Both the position numbers and the translations under genes were made by a program. The notes below the pieces were generated by a model. That model had not been told where the DNA came from and made no database searches. It saw nothing but the letters and a program-made list of their open reading frames with translations. DNA of 64,000 nucleotides from Clostridia bacterium (GTDB lineage Bacteria; Bacillota; Clostridia; Lachnospirales; Lachnospiraceae), in assembly GCA_003249225.1 (NCBI GenBank), contig QKJQ01000018.1, forward strand, positions 34,811 through 98,810, written 5' to 3'. Every line of letters begins with the position of its first letter. Within the stretch, counting starts at the first letter, position 1. Shown here in pieces: positions 8,608 through 17,461 of the stretch.

Positions 8608-8975
8608 GTAGGATTTCCTCTTCCTGATTTTGATACGAAGTTTTCAAAATCAATATACTTTATTTTTTGTTTTTCTTCTAAAATTCTCTCATGATAGCAG
8701 TCATTACGACCTGCAAAACAAAATCTGATTTGTTACATTTTACTTGCGAACCCCCCTTTCCTGACAGACACGATCCATCAGCAGCATAATAGGATTTATT
8801 ATACTATTGGCAATTAAATTTTGATATAGACAAATATCATAGATGTCGGGTAAAAGGGATTTTTCACGATACGAAGAATGTATTTTATGTGAAAAACCAT
8901 GGAAATATAAAATAAGCTCATGTATAATGAAAGCAGTGTAATAATGTGGTAAATCATGGAAAGAGAGGATAGGGA
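8608..8975. other. Divergent intergenic region with promoters
   Basis: For the plus-strand reductase, TGGAAA (8900-8905), 17 bases, TATAAT (8923-8928) is a good sigma-A promoter. On the minus strand TATAAT reads at 8803-8798, without a clear -35, as a candidate -10 for the SLH gene. Nothing coding is apparent. Confidence 0.5.
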
Positions 8976-9914
8976 ATGCAAAAAATGAAAGTTGCTTTGC
9001 TTGGAGCCGGAGCGATCGGAGGGTATTTTATTCCGGGACTTACCAGGTACCTGGAAGATGATTTTTTTCTACTGGCAGATAAAAAACGCGCCGAACGCCT
9101 TAAGAAAGAAGGAGTTCTGATCAATGATGAGATGTATTATCCGAATGTTCTGTCCTACGAGGAGGCTCCGATTCCGGATGCAATCCTGATCAGTACAAAG
9201 TATGGGGCACTGAACGAGTTAAAAGAAAGGCTTCCGGCACTGATCGGTGAGAAAACGATCGCGGTATCGCTTTTAAATGGAGTCGACAGTGAAGAAATCC
9301 TGGCAGAAACGCTTGGAAAAGACCATGTGGTTCACGCTTTTATGAGGGTATCTTCGGTTCGGGATGAATCCGGAATACATTTCCGCCCTGACTTTGGAGC
9401 GGTACACATCGGACAGATCGGAAAAAAGAAACCAGACGGTCAGGTCGCAATGCTGATCGAGGTTTTTGAACATGCAGGTATTCATTATATCTACGAAGAG
9501 GACATTGTAAAAGAACAGTGGTTCAAATATGCCTGCAATATAGCTGAAAATCAGACGCAGGGGATTTTAGGGGTTCCGTTTGGTGCATTTCGTGAACATG
9601 AGCATGCCAATTTTATTCGTTTGACGCTTATGAAGGAATGTATGGCGGTTGCGAATGCTATGGGCGTGAAACTGGAAGAGGAGAGAATTGAAAAGCAAAA
9701 TGAAGTGCTAAAGAAGATACCTCCAAAGAACAAGACCTCTATGCTGCAGGACCTTGAAAATGGACGAAGAACGGAAGTTGACATGTTTGCCGGAAAACTG
9801 ATTGAAATGGCAAAAAAGGTCAGCATTGAAGTACCCTTTAATGAATTTGTTTATCATGCAATCAGAACCATGGAAGATCGGAATGAAGGAAACTTTTTAT
9901 TCACGAATGAATAA
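8976..9914 (+). CDS. Ketopantoate reductase-family oxidoreductase (ApbA/PanE-like)
   Basis: An NADPH-dependent 2-oxoacid reductase of the PanE/ApbA family, 312 residues. The N-terminal Rossmann motif LLGAGAIGGYF is at about residues 8-18. The family Lys lies in the EQWFKYACNIAENQ helix, and the C-terminal helical domain has the conserved SMLQDLENGRRTEVD signature, which binds substrate and dimer partner. In pantothenate synthesis it would reduce 2-dehydropantoate, but no panB/panC/panD is nearby, and many clostridial paralogues have unknown substrates. The start has an AGAGAGG ribosome binding site; a second ATG four codons later is less well placed. The downstream epimerase is on the same strand 132 bases away. 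Confidence 0.85.
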   Translation: MQKMKVALLGAGAIGGYFIPGLTRYLEDDFFLLADKKRAERLKKEGVLINDEMYYPNVLSYEEAPIPDAILISTKYGALNELKERLPALIGEKTIAVSLLNGVDSEEILAETLGKDHVVHAFMRVSSVRDESGIHFRPDFGAVHIGQIGKKKPDGQVAMLIEVFEHAGIHYIYEEDIVKEQWFKYACNIAENQTQGILGVPFGAFREHEHANFIRLTLMKECMAVANAMGVKLEEERIEKQNEVLKKIPPKNKTSMLQDLENGRRTEVDMFAGKLIEMAKKVSIEVPFNEFVYHAIRTMEDRNEGNFLFTNE

Positions 9915-9943
9915 ATGAGACGGTGAAATGTATTGGGAGATGA

Positions 9944-10013
9944 CTTGTGAAAGAAACAGATGATGCTTTCACAAGCAAGTTTGTGCCTCGCGCGTCACCG
10001 CTCGTTCAAACTT
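9944..10013 (+). repeat. Structured leader element, copy A
   Basis: A perfect 10-base hairpin, CTTGTGAAAG (9944-9953) with CTTTCACAAG (9966-9975), is followed by AAGTTTG (9977-9983) pairing with CAAACTT (10007-10013) around a G/C-rich loop. By hand alignment, 42 of 48 bases (9966-10013) match the element at 56350-56397. It lies directly upstream of the epimerase gene; a further small TGCGC/GCGCA hairpin follows before the start. No T run is present, so it is not a plain terminator. Confidence 0.6.
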
Positions 10014-10046
10014 GATATGCGCAAAAAGCGCAGAATGGGGTGAAAT

Positions 10047-11066
10047 ATGAAGATTTTGTTTGTAGGCGGAACCGGAACAATCAGTATGGCAATATCAAAG
10101 CGGCTTCTTAGTCAGGGACATGAGCTTTATTTATTAAATCATGGCAGCCGGAATCATGAACTGCCGGATGGATATCACCATCTGGATGTCGGTATCGATG
10201 AAACAGAAAAAGTAAAACAGTTGCTGGAAGGTATGACCTTTGACTGCGTGGCAGAATTCATAGCCTTTGTGCCGGAGCAGGTAAAACGTGATGTTGAATT
10301 GTTCCGAAACAGTACAAAACAGTACATTTTCATCAGTTCCGCATCGGCTTACCAAAAGCCGCTGAGTGACTACCGCATTACGGAAGGGACCCCACTTGCA
10401 AATCCTTACTGGGAGTACTCCAGGAACAAGATAGCCTGTGAGGATTACCTTATGAAGGAATATCGTGAGAATGGCTTTCCCGTGACTATAATCCGTCCAA
10501 GTCATACCTATGATGAACGGTCGATTCCTATGGGAATCCACGGGAACAATGGCAGCTGGCAGGTCGCAAAGCGTATGCTTGAAGGAAAGCCGGTCATTAT
10601 TCATGGAGACGGAACAACGCTTTGGACCATGACACACAACCGTGATTTTGCAAAAGCCTTTGTCGGACTGATCGGGAACTGTCATGCAATCGGGGAAGCA
10701 GTCCAGATCACGTCGGATGAATCCCTGACCTGGAACCAGATCTACGATGCTGTTGCGAATGCGCTGGGTGTGACATATAAGCCTTATTATGTGTCTTCCA
10801 CCTTCCTGGCAAGATGTTCGGATTATGATTTTACCGGAAGTCTGATTGGTGATAAGGCCAATACGGTGACCTTTGATAATACAAAATTAAAACATCTGGT
10901 ACCGGAATTTTGTGCAACGACAAGATTCGATCAGGGTGTGAAAGAAACCGTTGAGAACATTCTGGCTAATCCAAAACTTCAAAGGTCTGATCCGGAATTC
11001 GATATCTGGTGTGATAAAGTGATTGCAGCGCTTGATCAGGCGGCGGAGCAGATATTAAAGGTGTGA
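10047..11066 (+). CDS. NAD-dependent epimerase/dehydratase-family protein
   Basis: An extended short-chain dehydrogenase (SDR) of 339 residues. The NAD motif GGTGTISMAI is at residues 7-16. The ISSASAYQKP segment (about 97-106) supplies the active-site Ser and Tyr region. The catalytic pair appears as YWEYSRNKIACED, matching YxxxK (YSRNK), and the substrate domain follows. It resembles the CSP41/NAD-epimerase group more than UDP-glucose epimerases, so a sugar-nucleotide or modified-sugar substrate is likely but unspecified. The ATG at 10047 follows GGGGTGAAAT, a modest ribosome binding site. The gene sits after the repeated leader element and before a strong terminator, so it may be controlled apart from the reductase upstream. 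Confidence 0.82.
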   Translation: MKILFVGGTGTISMAISKRLLSQGHELYLLNHGSRNHELPDGYHHLDVGIDETEKVKQLLEGMTFDCVAEFIAFVPEQVKRDVELFRNSTKQYIFISSASAYQKPLSDYRITEGTPLANPYWEYSRNKIACEDYLMKEYRENGFPVTIIRPSHTYDERSIPMGIHGNNGSWQVAKRMLEGKPVIIHGDGTTLWTMTHNRDFAKAFVGLIGNCHAIGEAVQITSDESLTWNQIYDAVANALGVTYKPYYVSSTFLARCSDYDFTGSLIGDKANTVTFDNTKLKHLVPEFCATTRFDQGVKETVENILANPKLQRSDPEFDIWCDKVIAALDQAAEQILKV

Positions 11067-11147
11067 TTTCGTTATAAAGCTTTAGGTTTAAGTAATTGAA
11101 GAAAATATTATTATATAGAGACTATATTAAATCAAAAAAAGTGCAAT

Positions 11148-11197
11148 AAATCACCTCGTACCCTTGCTATTTCGTAATGGGAGGAGGTGATTTTTTT
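11148..11197 (+). terminator. Intrinsic terminator after the epimerase gene
   Basis: AAATCACCTC (11148-11157) pairs with GAGGTGATTT (11184-11193), followed by T residues; the preceding A run makes it usable in both directions. Confidence 0.8.
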
Positions 11198-11625
11198 ATC
11201 CTTTATATCACTCATAGATATCGATTGAAAATCAGCAGGTCGTAGGAACAATATAGGATTCGATTGTTGATTGATTCGCACATGGCTGCATCACTTTCAT
11301 TAACAATACATGCATTTTATGAATTGGTACCAGATATGTAGTAAGGTATCTGGATAATACGCATTGGGTCATAGAAGTTTAAACCGTCTTCTTTAATGTT
11401 TGAGAAACTTTTCCTGCTTTATTTGATTTTAACACGATATTATTGCGTATCCCTATCAATGGGATGTCAGTAAAATGTAGTACTAACTCCAGTTCTATCT
11501 ATGTCTAGTAAACTGAAAGCTAAAATTTATTTAAGTAAAATACATATAAATCAGGGGCAATGATAAACTTCGGTTTAAGAATGTAATTAAATGTAACAAT
11601 CACCAGAAAACACAAGAAAATGTCC

Positions 11626-11654
11626 TTGAAAAAAATAGAAAAATAAGGTAAAAT
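11626..11654 (+). promoter_or_regulatory. Sigma-A promoter of the Rgg-like gene
   Basis: TTGAAA (11626-11631), 17 bases, TAAAAT (11649-11654), about 40 bases before the start codon. Confidence 0.6.
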
Positions 11655-11694
11655 TATTCTTTGAGAGCGGTATCAGATGTCAGGGGAAAACAGC

Positions 11695-12710
11695 ATGAAA
11701 AGAAACATTATCGGGAACATTATTTATAAGCGAAGAATGCAGACAGGGATAAGTCAAAAAGATTTAATCCGGGGGTTAATGCACGAAAGAGAGTTGTCAC
11801 GTATTGAAACAGGCAGCAAAATTCCAAGCAAGACACAACTTGATGCTTTATTCCAGCGTTTAGGGCTGTCCGCGGATCGAATTGAGAATACGCTGTCCTA
11901 CAAAGAATATCAGTTGCTCCGATTTCGACAGCAGATTGAATGGAGCATCATAAAGGGTGAGTACGAATTGTCAGAGAGTCTGATCATGCAATACAAAGAT
12001 ATGACGTATGGCAATGACCCTCTGGAAGAACAGTATATATTGTTCATGAGAACTATCATTGCATTAGACAATGCACAAGTGGGGACTATTGACGAAGTAA
12101 GTTCTGGTCTAAATCTGTGTCATCGAAAGGAAAGTGTCAACGCTTTAGTAAAGGCAATTCATATGACATACCCTACATGGGATAAAGGAAATTATGAATT
12201 TAAGTTCCTTTGTGTACAGGAAATTCATATAGTATCACTTTTAGGCTTCCTGCTATGCAAGGATAACCGGAAAGATATAGGGAAGAGAATCCTAAAAAAC
12301 TTATTACGGTACATAGAGAAGGAATACATGGACCCGCAGGAGAAAGCAAAGGTCATATCACAGTGTTCGTATTTTTAGCTTCTATATTATATGAAGATAA
12401 AGAATATATTGAAGTTACACTGGTCTGTAAAGAAGCGGTGCCTTATCTGATTCGATATGGAGACATTGTGTTATATAAAAAGATTCAGAGCCTGCTACAT
12501 TGTAGTTATGAGAAACTATCGATTCAGAGTGAAATCAATAAATCAAGGGAAATGTTAGAGCTACTTGATGACATCATAGAAAAAGCACAAATCAAGTACC
12601 AGTTCGTTGACAGTACAATAACACTGCTTACTTGTTACCAAAGTGAAGTCACTATTTGCAACGAAGTCATACAGCTATGCAGAGCAGCGGTGTTCCATAC
12701 CGCTCAATGA
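11695..12710 (+). pseudogene. Frameshifted Rgg/MutR-like HTH regulator with TPR domain
   Basis: The first reading frame (11695-12378) begins with an XRE-type helix-turn-helix (IIYKRRMQTGISQKDLIRG, then SRIETGSKIPSK) followed by helical TPR-like sequence, as in Rgg/MutR/PlcR-type regulators that bind secreted peptides. It stops right after KVISQ. The next frame continues the helical domain immediately (FLASILYEDKEYIEV...) to 12710. Inserting one base near 12362 would join the two into one protein of about 337 residues, the family's usual size. Either the gene is inactivated or the break is a sequencing error; there is no obvious slippery heptamer for programmed shifting. The ATG at 11695 has AGGGGA upstream. 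Regulators of this class usually control the adjacent peptide or exporter genes. Confidence 0.7.
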
Positions 12711-12728
12711 ATTATCATGAATAATTCA
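12708..12728 (+). promoter_or_regulatory. Inverted repeat (candidate operator) before the ABC gene
   Basis: TGAATTAT and ATAATTCA are perfect 8-base arms around CATGA. The repeat overlaps the last codon of the regulator frame and lies about 14 bases upstream of TATAAT (12742-12747), where a -35 would be. It is a natural candidate site for the neighbouring Rgg-like protein. Confidence 0.4.
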
Positions 12729-12827
12729 GGATAATTAATATTATAATGATACTTTTAGTATGCGTTTAAGTTGGTAAATATTTTAGAAAGGAGATGAATA
12801 AATCTTTATAGATTTATCATAAAAAGT

Positions 12828-14420
12828 ATGTTTAAAAAAATAATTAGAAATCATAAATGTAAATTCATATTCGTTGTTATAATATCAATTATTAACTCAC
12901 TTGTTTATGTATTTGCTGGCTATTCGTTGTCATTTTTAGTGACAGGTTATGAGAAAGGAATGCAATTAAACACATTGTTAAAAAACGGATGTCAGGTCTT
13001 AGGTATATGGATCATTACCTTGATTATCATGTTTTTTTATAGTATATTACAGCAGAAATTATTATGTCTGATGCGAACAGACTTAAGAAGATTAATGGGT
13101 GAAAAAATAATTTCATTAGACTATAAAGAGTTTATAGAAAAAGATACTGGTAATTATGTTTCATGGATGACAAATGATGTTGAACAAATAACAAAACAAG
13201 TATTTGAGAACTTTTTTAAGATTATTGATTCTATAATGTTAACTATTTTTTCACTAATCGCACTTTTCTATCTAGGAGTTTGGATTGGTGTTGCTGCAAT
13301 AGTATTATTTTTTATTATATCTATTGTTCCACAGCTAGCTAGCAAAGGTATGGAAAAAAAATCAACTGACTTATCTGCTGAGCAAGAGAAATCTACAGAA
13401 CTGTTTAAAGAAAATATAAATGGATATAATATTTATTTGGTATCAAATAGAAAACAGTTTTTCCTAACTAAGTTATGTGAAATTTCCAAAAAGCTTGAAG
13501 GAAAATATTACTTGCTTCAAAGAGAAAGTACTTTCTTGGGAATATTAGGTGCTTTTGTTAGCTTGTTTGGACAGATTATTATGATATTAGTTTCAATTGC
13601 AATGGCTATAGCAGGTGTAACTCCAATTGGTGCGATAATCTCTGTAGGGAATTTAGGACAAACATTTTTCAGCAATACGGCAAGTGCAATAGGCTCAATG
13701 ATAACAGCAAATGCATCCAAGAAAATATGGAAAAAATACATTATCGAAAATGACAAGAGGGAGAAAATATCTTTAATAAATGATACTTCTTCAATTAATA
13801 TAAAAAACCTAAGTTATTATTATGGTGAAAAGTCGGTGTTAAAAGATGTAAACATAATTTTTGAAAAGGGGAAAAAATACACAATTATTGGAGAAAGCGG
13901 ATCAGGAAAATCGACATTAGGAAAAATAGTAGCGGGTCTATATTTGGATTATGTTGGAAGTGTTCTTGTTGGTAATTCTGAAATAAGAGATATAAACTCT
14001 GAGGAACTCTACAATACTATTACATATGTAGATCAACAGGTTTTTATATTTGGTGTAAGTATAAGAGAAAATATTACTCTTGGAGAAATTTATGATGATG
14101 ATGAAATATGGAGAATACTGAAGATATGTAATCTACTTGATTATGTTAAAAATTTAGAAGGAGGATTGGATTATATTATTGAAGAAAATGGTAAAAACTT
14201 ATCTGGTGGGCAGAAACAAAGAATTGCTTTGGCTCGAGCTTTAATACGTAATGTTGAATATATTATTATTGATGAAGGTACATCAGCACTAGATGCTAAA
14301 AACGCAAAGGAAATAGAAGAAACATTGATAAACAATGAAAATATATGTTTAATCTTAATTTCTCATCATTTATCAGAAGACACAATCGCTAGAATGGATT
14401 TAATCTATGAAATAAATTAA
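12828..14420 (+). CDS. Export-type ABC transporter (fused membrane and ATPase domains)
   Basis: A half-transporter of 530 residues that would dimerise in the membrane and export a peptide, lipid or drug using ATP. The N-terminal type IV ABC exporter membrane domain spans about residues 1-310, with helices near 12-38, 52-75, 130-165 and 235-275. The ATPase follows: Walker A GESGSGKST near residues 355-363, a Q-loop VDQQVF, the LSGGQKQR signature near 458, and Walker B IIIDEGTSALD. There is no peptidase C39 domain, so it does not itself trim leader peptides. Its codons are strikingly A/T-rich compared with the flanking operons. The nearest good ribosome binding site, AAAGGAG at 12787-12793, is oddly about 35 bases from the ATG, with a hairpin between (12798-12818). 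It sits between the Rgg-like regulator and small orphan genes. Confidence 0.85.
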   Translation: MFKKIIRNHKCKFIFVVIISIINSLVYVFAGYSLSFLVTGYEKGMQLNTLLKNGCQVLGIWIITLIIMFFYSILQQKLLCLMRTDLRRLMGEKIISLDYKEFIEKDTGNYVSWMTNDVEQITKQVFENFFKIIDSIMLTIFSLIALFYLGVWIGVAAIVLFFIISIVPQLASKGMEKKSTDLSAEQEKSTELFKENINGYNIYLVSNRKQFFLTKLCEISKKLEGKYYLLQRESTFLGILGAFVSLFGQIIMILVSIAMAIAGVTPIGAIISVGNLGQTFFSNTASAIGSMITANASKKIWKKYIIENDKREKISLINDTSSINIKNLSYYYGEKSVLKDVNIIFEKGKKYTIIGESGSGKSTLGKIVAGLYLDYVGSVLVGNSEIRDINSEELYNTITYVDQQVFIFGVSIRENITLGEIYDDDEIWRILKICNLLDYVKNLEGGLDYIIEENGKNLSGGQKQRIALARALIRNVEYIIIDEGTSALDAKNAKEIEETLINNENICLILISHHLSEDTIARMDLIYEIN

Positions 14421-14428
14421 TCCAATGA

Positions 14429-14686
14429 GAATGTAATTTTACTGATCCGAATCGTTGGTTAGTTAATTCTTCTGACGCTAGTGGAAATATGCAACATTAT
14501 GCTTCAGTGAGCTTAGATATCCAAACAGATGAAACCTATCAAATCCTTGGACGTAAAGGACTAAAGCTGTCATGGTCATATTATGTAAGAAGTACTGGAA
14601 CTTTTTCTGGTGTTTCATTAAATCCATCAAGTCAATTTAGCTCATTTTCGAATACTTTGTATTATAATTTGATTGATGCTAATTAA
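14429..14686 (+). pseudogene. 5'-truncated gene remnant
   Basis: An open frame runs from just after a stop at 14426-14428 to 14686, giving about 85 residues ending in YYNLIDAN. The only ATG (14489) is internal and has no ribosome binding site, while the sequence before it reads as normal protein (NFTDPNRWLVNSSDASGN). Ser/Thr/Tyr-rich, beta-like content without membrane segments suggests the C-terminus of a secreted or surface protein whose front was lost by deletion behind the ABC gene. I do not recognise the family. Confidence 0.4.
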
Positions 14687-14755
14687 TATAACTTATGACT
14701 TACAGGTGATGATCCAACAACCGTGTATTGATTACAATAAAGAATTGGAGGGAGT

Positions 14756-15259
14756 ATGTTTATCAACAAAAAAGCAAGGATCGGTCTTATATTTATAGTT
14801 ACTGTCGCTGTCATTTTTATTGCGAGTAATATAATTAAATCTGGTTATGATAAAAAAAGTCAAGAAGACCTACTCACAAATATTAAAACATTAACATGTT
14901 TTAAATTTTATGATGTGGATAGTGATGGCTCCTTGTTTGAAGATAAACGATATGTAATGCAAATAGATGGAGTGGGAGCTATTTTTGGAAATAGTGATAT
15001 TCCTTTATGGAAAGGTGTATGCAGTATAGATAAAGACATAGAATATCAGGCTGCTTACCAAATTCGGTTCGCAAATGACCAACAATCCTTAAATAAACAA
15101 TATGCAGAAATACAGATTTGTTATATTAAAAATATATATAATGAGATGACACAAAAATTTATAGAGGATAACGGATTTTATTTTCAAGAGAATGCATACA
15201 TAATTATATATAATAATAAGGTGTATAGGATTGAAGACCAAAATTTTTCATTGATCTGA
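14756..15259 (+). CDS. Membrane-anchored orphan protein
   Basis: A protein of 167 residues with a short basic N-terminus, a single hydrophobic helix at about residues 9-27 (GLIFIVTVAVIFIASNII) and an extracellular domain of about 135 residues rich in Tyr, Asp and Ile. It lacks a lipobox Cys, so the helix is an uncleaved signal anchor. Two Cys (about residues 48 and 85) could form a disulfide with each other. A GGAGGGAGT ribosome binding site precedes the ATG. Codon use is as A/T-rich as the ABC gene, so it probably arrived with it. Its place after an exporter and a small remnant would suit an immunity or accessory protein, but nothing in the sequence proves that. Confidence 0.6.
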   Translation: MFINKKARIGLIFIVTVAVIFIASNIIKSGYDKKSQEDLLTNIKTLTCFKFYDVDSDGSLFEDKRYVMQIDGVGAIFGNSDIPLWKGVCSIDKDIEYQAAYQIRFANDQQSLNKQYAEIQICYIKNIYNEMTQKFIEDNGFYFQENAYIIIYNNKVYRIEDQNFSLI

Positions 15260-15319
15260 TGAATTACCTGGATAAGTGGAATTATCTGCCTCCAAAAGTT
15301 ATTTAAGTATTATTTTTGA

Positions 15320-15360
15320 CAATCCGATACAAGTTACTGTTAAACATTTGTATCGGATTG
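15320..15360. repeat. Strong inverted repeat between convergent genes
   Basis: CAATCCGATACAA (15320-15332) and TTGTATCGGATTG (15348-15360) are perfect 13-base arms with a 15-base loop. It sits between two convergent genes where a bidirectional terminator is expected, but it lacks a clear T run on either side. Confidence 0.6.
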
Positions 15361-15415
15361 CCTGTATGTTCAAAAGCTTTCACGAAGCAATAGAACATTG
15401 TTGATTTGTAATTCA

Positions 15416-17020
15416 TTAGATTTCTGAAGTCACAATTTTTCCTCCAACAAAAGTTTTTTCGACTTTCATTTTGTGAATGTTCTCAGGATCTATTGTAAAG
15501 ATATCCTGAGCGAGTACAAGAAAGTCTGCAAGTTTTCCAGGTTCCAATGTACCTTTGTATGCTTCTTCCTGCGCAACATAAGCAGCCTGGCGGGTGTACA
15601 TATCAATGGCTTCATAGACCGAGACAGCCTCTTTTGCACCGATGATCTCGTCACTTCCTGAGAGCGCTTTTCTGGTGACAGCACACTGGATGCCATAGAA
15701 CGGATTAGGCTCTTGTACCGGTGCATCAGAGCTGCCGCTGATCAGGATACCATAATCTAGAAAAGTGCGGTTAGGGAACAGCTTTTCTGCGCGGTCCGCA
15801 CCAAGCCGTGTCTTTGCCCAACCAACAAAATTACGGATGAACACAGGCTGCGTCGGGATAACAAGAGGCAGTCTTTTCATACGCGCAAGATCGGCAAAGT
15901 CCGGAAGATATCCGTGTACCAGATAGAATCTGCGGTTCCAGCCGATTCTGTCATCATAGGCATATTCAAAGCCAGTCAGTGCCATATCGATCGCGCGGTC
16001 GCCAATGGCATGGACTGCGATCTCCATTCCATTATCATACGCTTCCTTCATTTTCTTGTTGATCTCTTCCTGGGTAAGAATGGTCGAACCACAGGAATCG
16101 CAATCGGCATAGGGTTCCTTCATGGCACAGGTCGCAGCACCGACTGAACCGTCTATGAACATTTTCATGGCGCCAAGCTTCAGGGTGTTGCTGCCAAAAC
16201 CGCTGACAGCTCCGGCAGAAAGTTTTGTGATATTAGTCGGGTAAAAAACTATGCGGCAGGACAGCTTCCCCTGACGTTCGATTTCCTGAAGCAATTCAAG
16301 GTTATAGGTGTCATCAATGGCGTTTGTATGCAGGGTGGTGAGTCCCTGGGCAGCACGTTCCTGTATGTATTCCGCCACTACTCTGGCAGCCGTTGATAGG
16401 TCCGGTGCAGGGATGATACTTTCGACCTGATTGAAGAACAATTCCTCACGAATGATTCCATTCGGCCGGCCGTTGCTGTCGTAATCGACCGTGTTCGGAA
16501 TTTCTGAGATATAATCATCGGTAAAGCCACAAAGCTCCATCGCTTTGCTGTTCAGTACATTTGCATGGGCACAAAAGCTGCTGATTGCAATTGGTATTGT
16601 AGTAGAAATCCGGTCTAATACTTCGCGCGTCGGAAAGCAGCCCTCTGCCAGCCGGTCCATATGGAGTCCTTTTCCAAGCAGCCATTTTGTGCCGTCTTCG
16701 TCACGCATTGCAAGCCGCTCTTTCAATCTGCGGCAAATATCGTCAAAGGAATCTGCCTCTTCCAGAGGCACTTTTTTTTGTGTCTTGTAATCGTGATAAA
16801 GATGCATATGAGAGTCTATCAGACCGGGAATTACGGTTTTTCCCTGCAAATCAAGTATTTGTTTTACCGGTACACTTTTTAGCTCCTCATAGGTTCCGGT
16901 TGCAACAATTTTTTCTTCATAAAGAAGCATTGCCTCGACGATGTCGCCTTCTGCTGTGAAGGTATGAATTTTTCCATTATAGAGCAGAAGATCTGCCTGA
17001 AATATAAATTTATCTGCCAT
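15416..17020 (-). CDS. Amidohydrolase 3-family metal hydrolase (YtcJ-like)
   Basis: A cytoplasmic metal-dependent hydrolase of the amidohydrolase superfamily, 534 residues. The metal-binding HxH is at residues 71 and 73 (DSHMHLYHD), the carboxylated-Lys region lies mid-protein, later ligands appear in VHAIGDRAID and LVHGYLPD, and the catalytic Asp follows in SGSSDAPV. This matches the YtcJ/AepA (amidohydro_3) group, whose substrates are mostly unknown N-acyl or N-formyl compounds. The C-terminal LADFLVLAQDIFTIDP closes the small beta-sandwich domain. The start is set by GAGGGAG upstream. It runs against the direction of its neighbours and is monocistronic. Confidence 0.87.
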   Translation of the reverse strand: MADKFIFQADLLLYNGKIHTFTAEGDIVEAMLLYEEKIVATGTYEELKSVPVKQILDLQGKTVIPGLIDSHMHLYHDYKTQKKVPLEEADSFDDICRRLKERLAMRDEDGTKWLLGKGLHMDRLAEGCFPTREVLDRISTTIPIAISSFCAHANVLNSKAMELCGFTDDYISEIPNTVDYDSNGRPNGIIREELFFNQVESIIPAPDLSTAARVVAEYIQERAAQGLTTLHTNAIDDTYNLELLQEIERQGKLSCRIVFYPTNITKLSAGAVSGFGSNTLKLGAMKMFIDGSVGAATCAMKEPYADCDSCGSTILTQEEINKKMKEAYDNGMEIAVHAIGDRAIDMALTGFEYAYDDRIGWNRRFYLVHGYLPDFADLARMKRLPLVIPTQPVFIRNFVGWAKTRLGADRAEKLFPNRTFLDYGILISGSSDAPVQEPNPFYGIQCAVTRKALSGSDEIIGAKEAVSVYEAIDMYTRQAAYVAQEEAYKGTLEPGKLADFLVLAQDIFTIDPENIHKMKVEKTFVGGKIVTSEI

Positions 17021-17461
17021 GTTTTCTCCCTCTTTGTATATGTTTATGCGTGTTTATGTGCATATCAAGTTTGTGTTTTAGTGCAGACACAAACCTTGTT
17101 GACGAAAAGTGGTAATCACTTTTCTTTATCGATGAAAAGCTCTTACTGCTTCTTACTATAAATCGAAACCACGGGACAGGATTGTAAAAAATGGAAGAAT
17201 TGCAGTCGATTCTTGTAAGAAATGAAATTCTTTTTTAAGTTCTATTTCTTCCTATTCGAAGTATTCGTTTTCTGTTATGATAAAAGACAAATTTGACTGA
17301 CTGTTTACGTGGTAAGAGCAGGAACATAGGATTAGAAACATAGGATTAGAAATAGAAAAGTATCTGATAGGGAACCGTATTGCTTCATCGGGAAGAAAAA
17401 ATTATATCAGGTACTCTTTAGGCAGGAAGCAAACGAAAAAACGAAACGAGAGGACACTAGT
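17021..17461. other. Divergent intergenic region between amidohydrolase and alcohol dehydrogenase
   Basis: Holds a perfect palindrome, GAAAAGTG (17104-17111), GTAAT, CACTTTTC (17117-17124), about 85 bases upstream of the amidohydrolase start. On the plus strand, a TATGAT at 17276-17281 is a weak -10 candidate for the dehydrogenase. A 15-base unit is repeated in tandem near 17323-17352. No gene is seen. Confidence 0.4.

Larger units (their letters stand above)
11067..11694 (+). other. Long A/T-rich gap before the accessory patch
   Basis: Contains the epimerase terminator at 11148-11197 and, at its far end, the promoter of the Rgg-like gene. Between about 11200 and 11620 I see no gene. The longest short ORF (19 codons from 11282) has no ribosome binding site. 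Base composition shifts to A/T-rich here, marking the left edge of the foreign-looking segment. Confidence 0.5.

Noticed and set aside
11282..11341. 19-codon ORF as an Rgg-type pheromone peptide
   Set aside because: No ribosome binding site and no signal-like N-terminus; similar short ORFs occur by chance in this A/T-rich gap.
12361..12378. Programmed frameshift joining the two Rgg-like frames
   Set aside because: No slippery heptamer or downstream structure; a single lost base explains it more simply.
14489..14686. 65-residue gene starting at ATG 14489
   Set aside because: The open frame reads as normal protein upstream of this ATG and there is no ribosome binding site, so a truncated remnant is the better reading.
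15320..15360. Perfect 13-base inverted repeat as a transposon end
   Set aside because: Single copy, no transposase nearby, and it sits between convergent genes where a terminator is expected.
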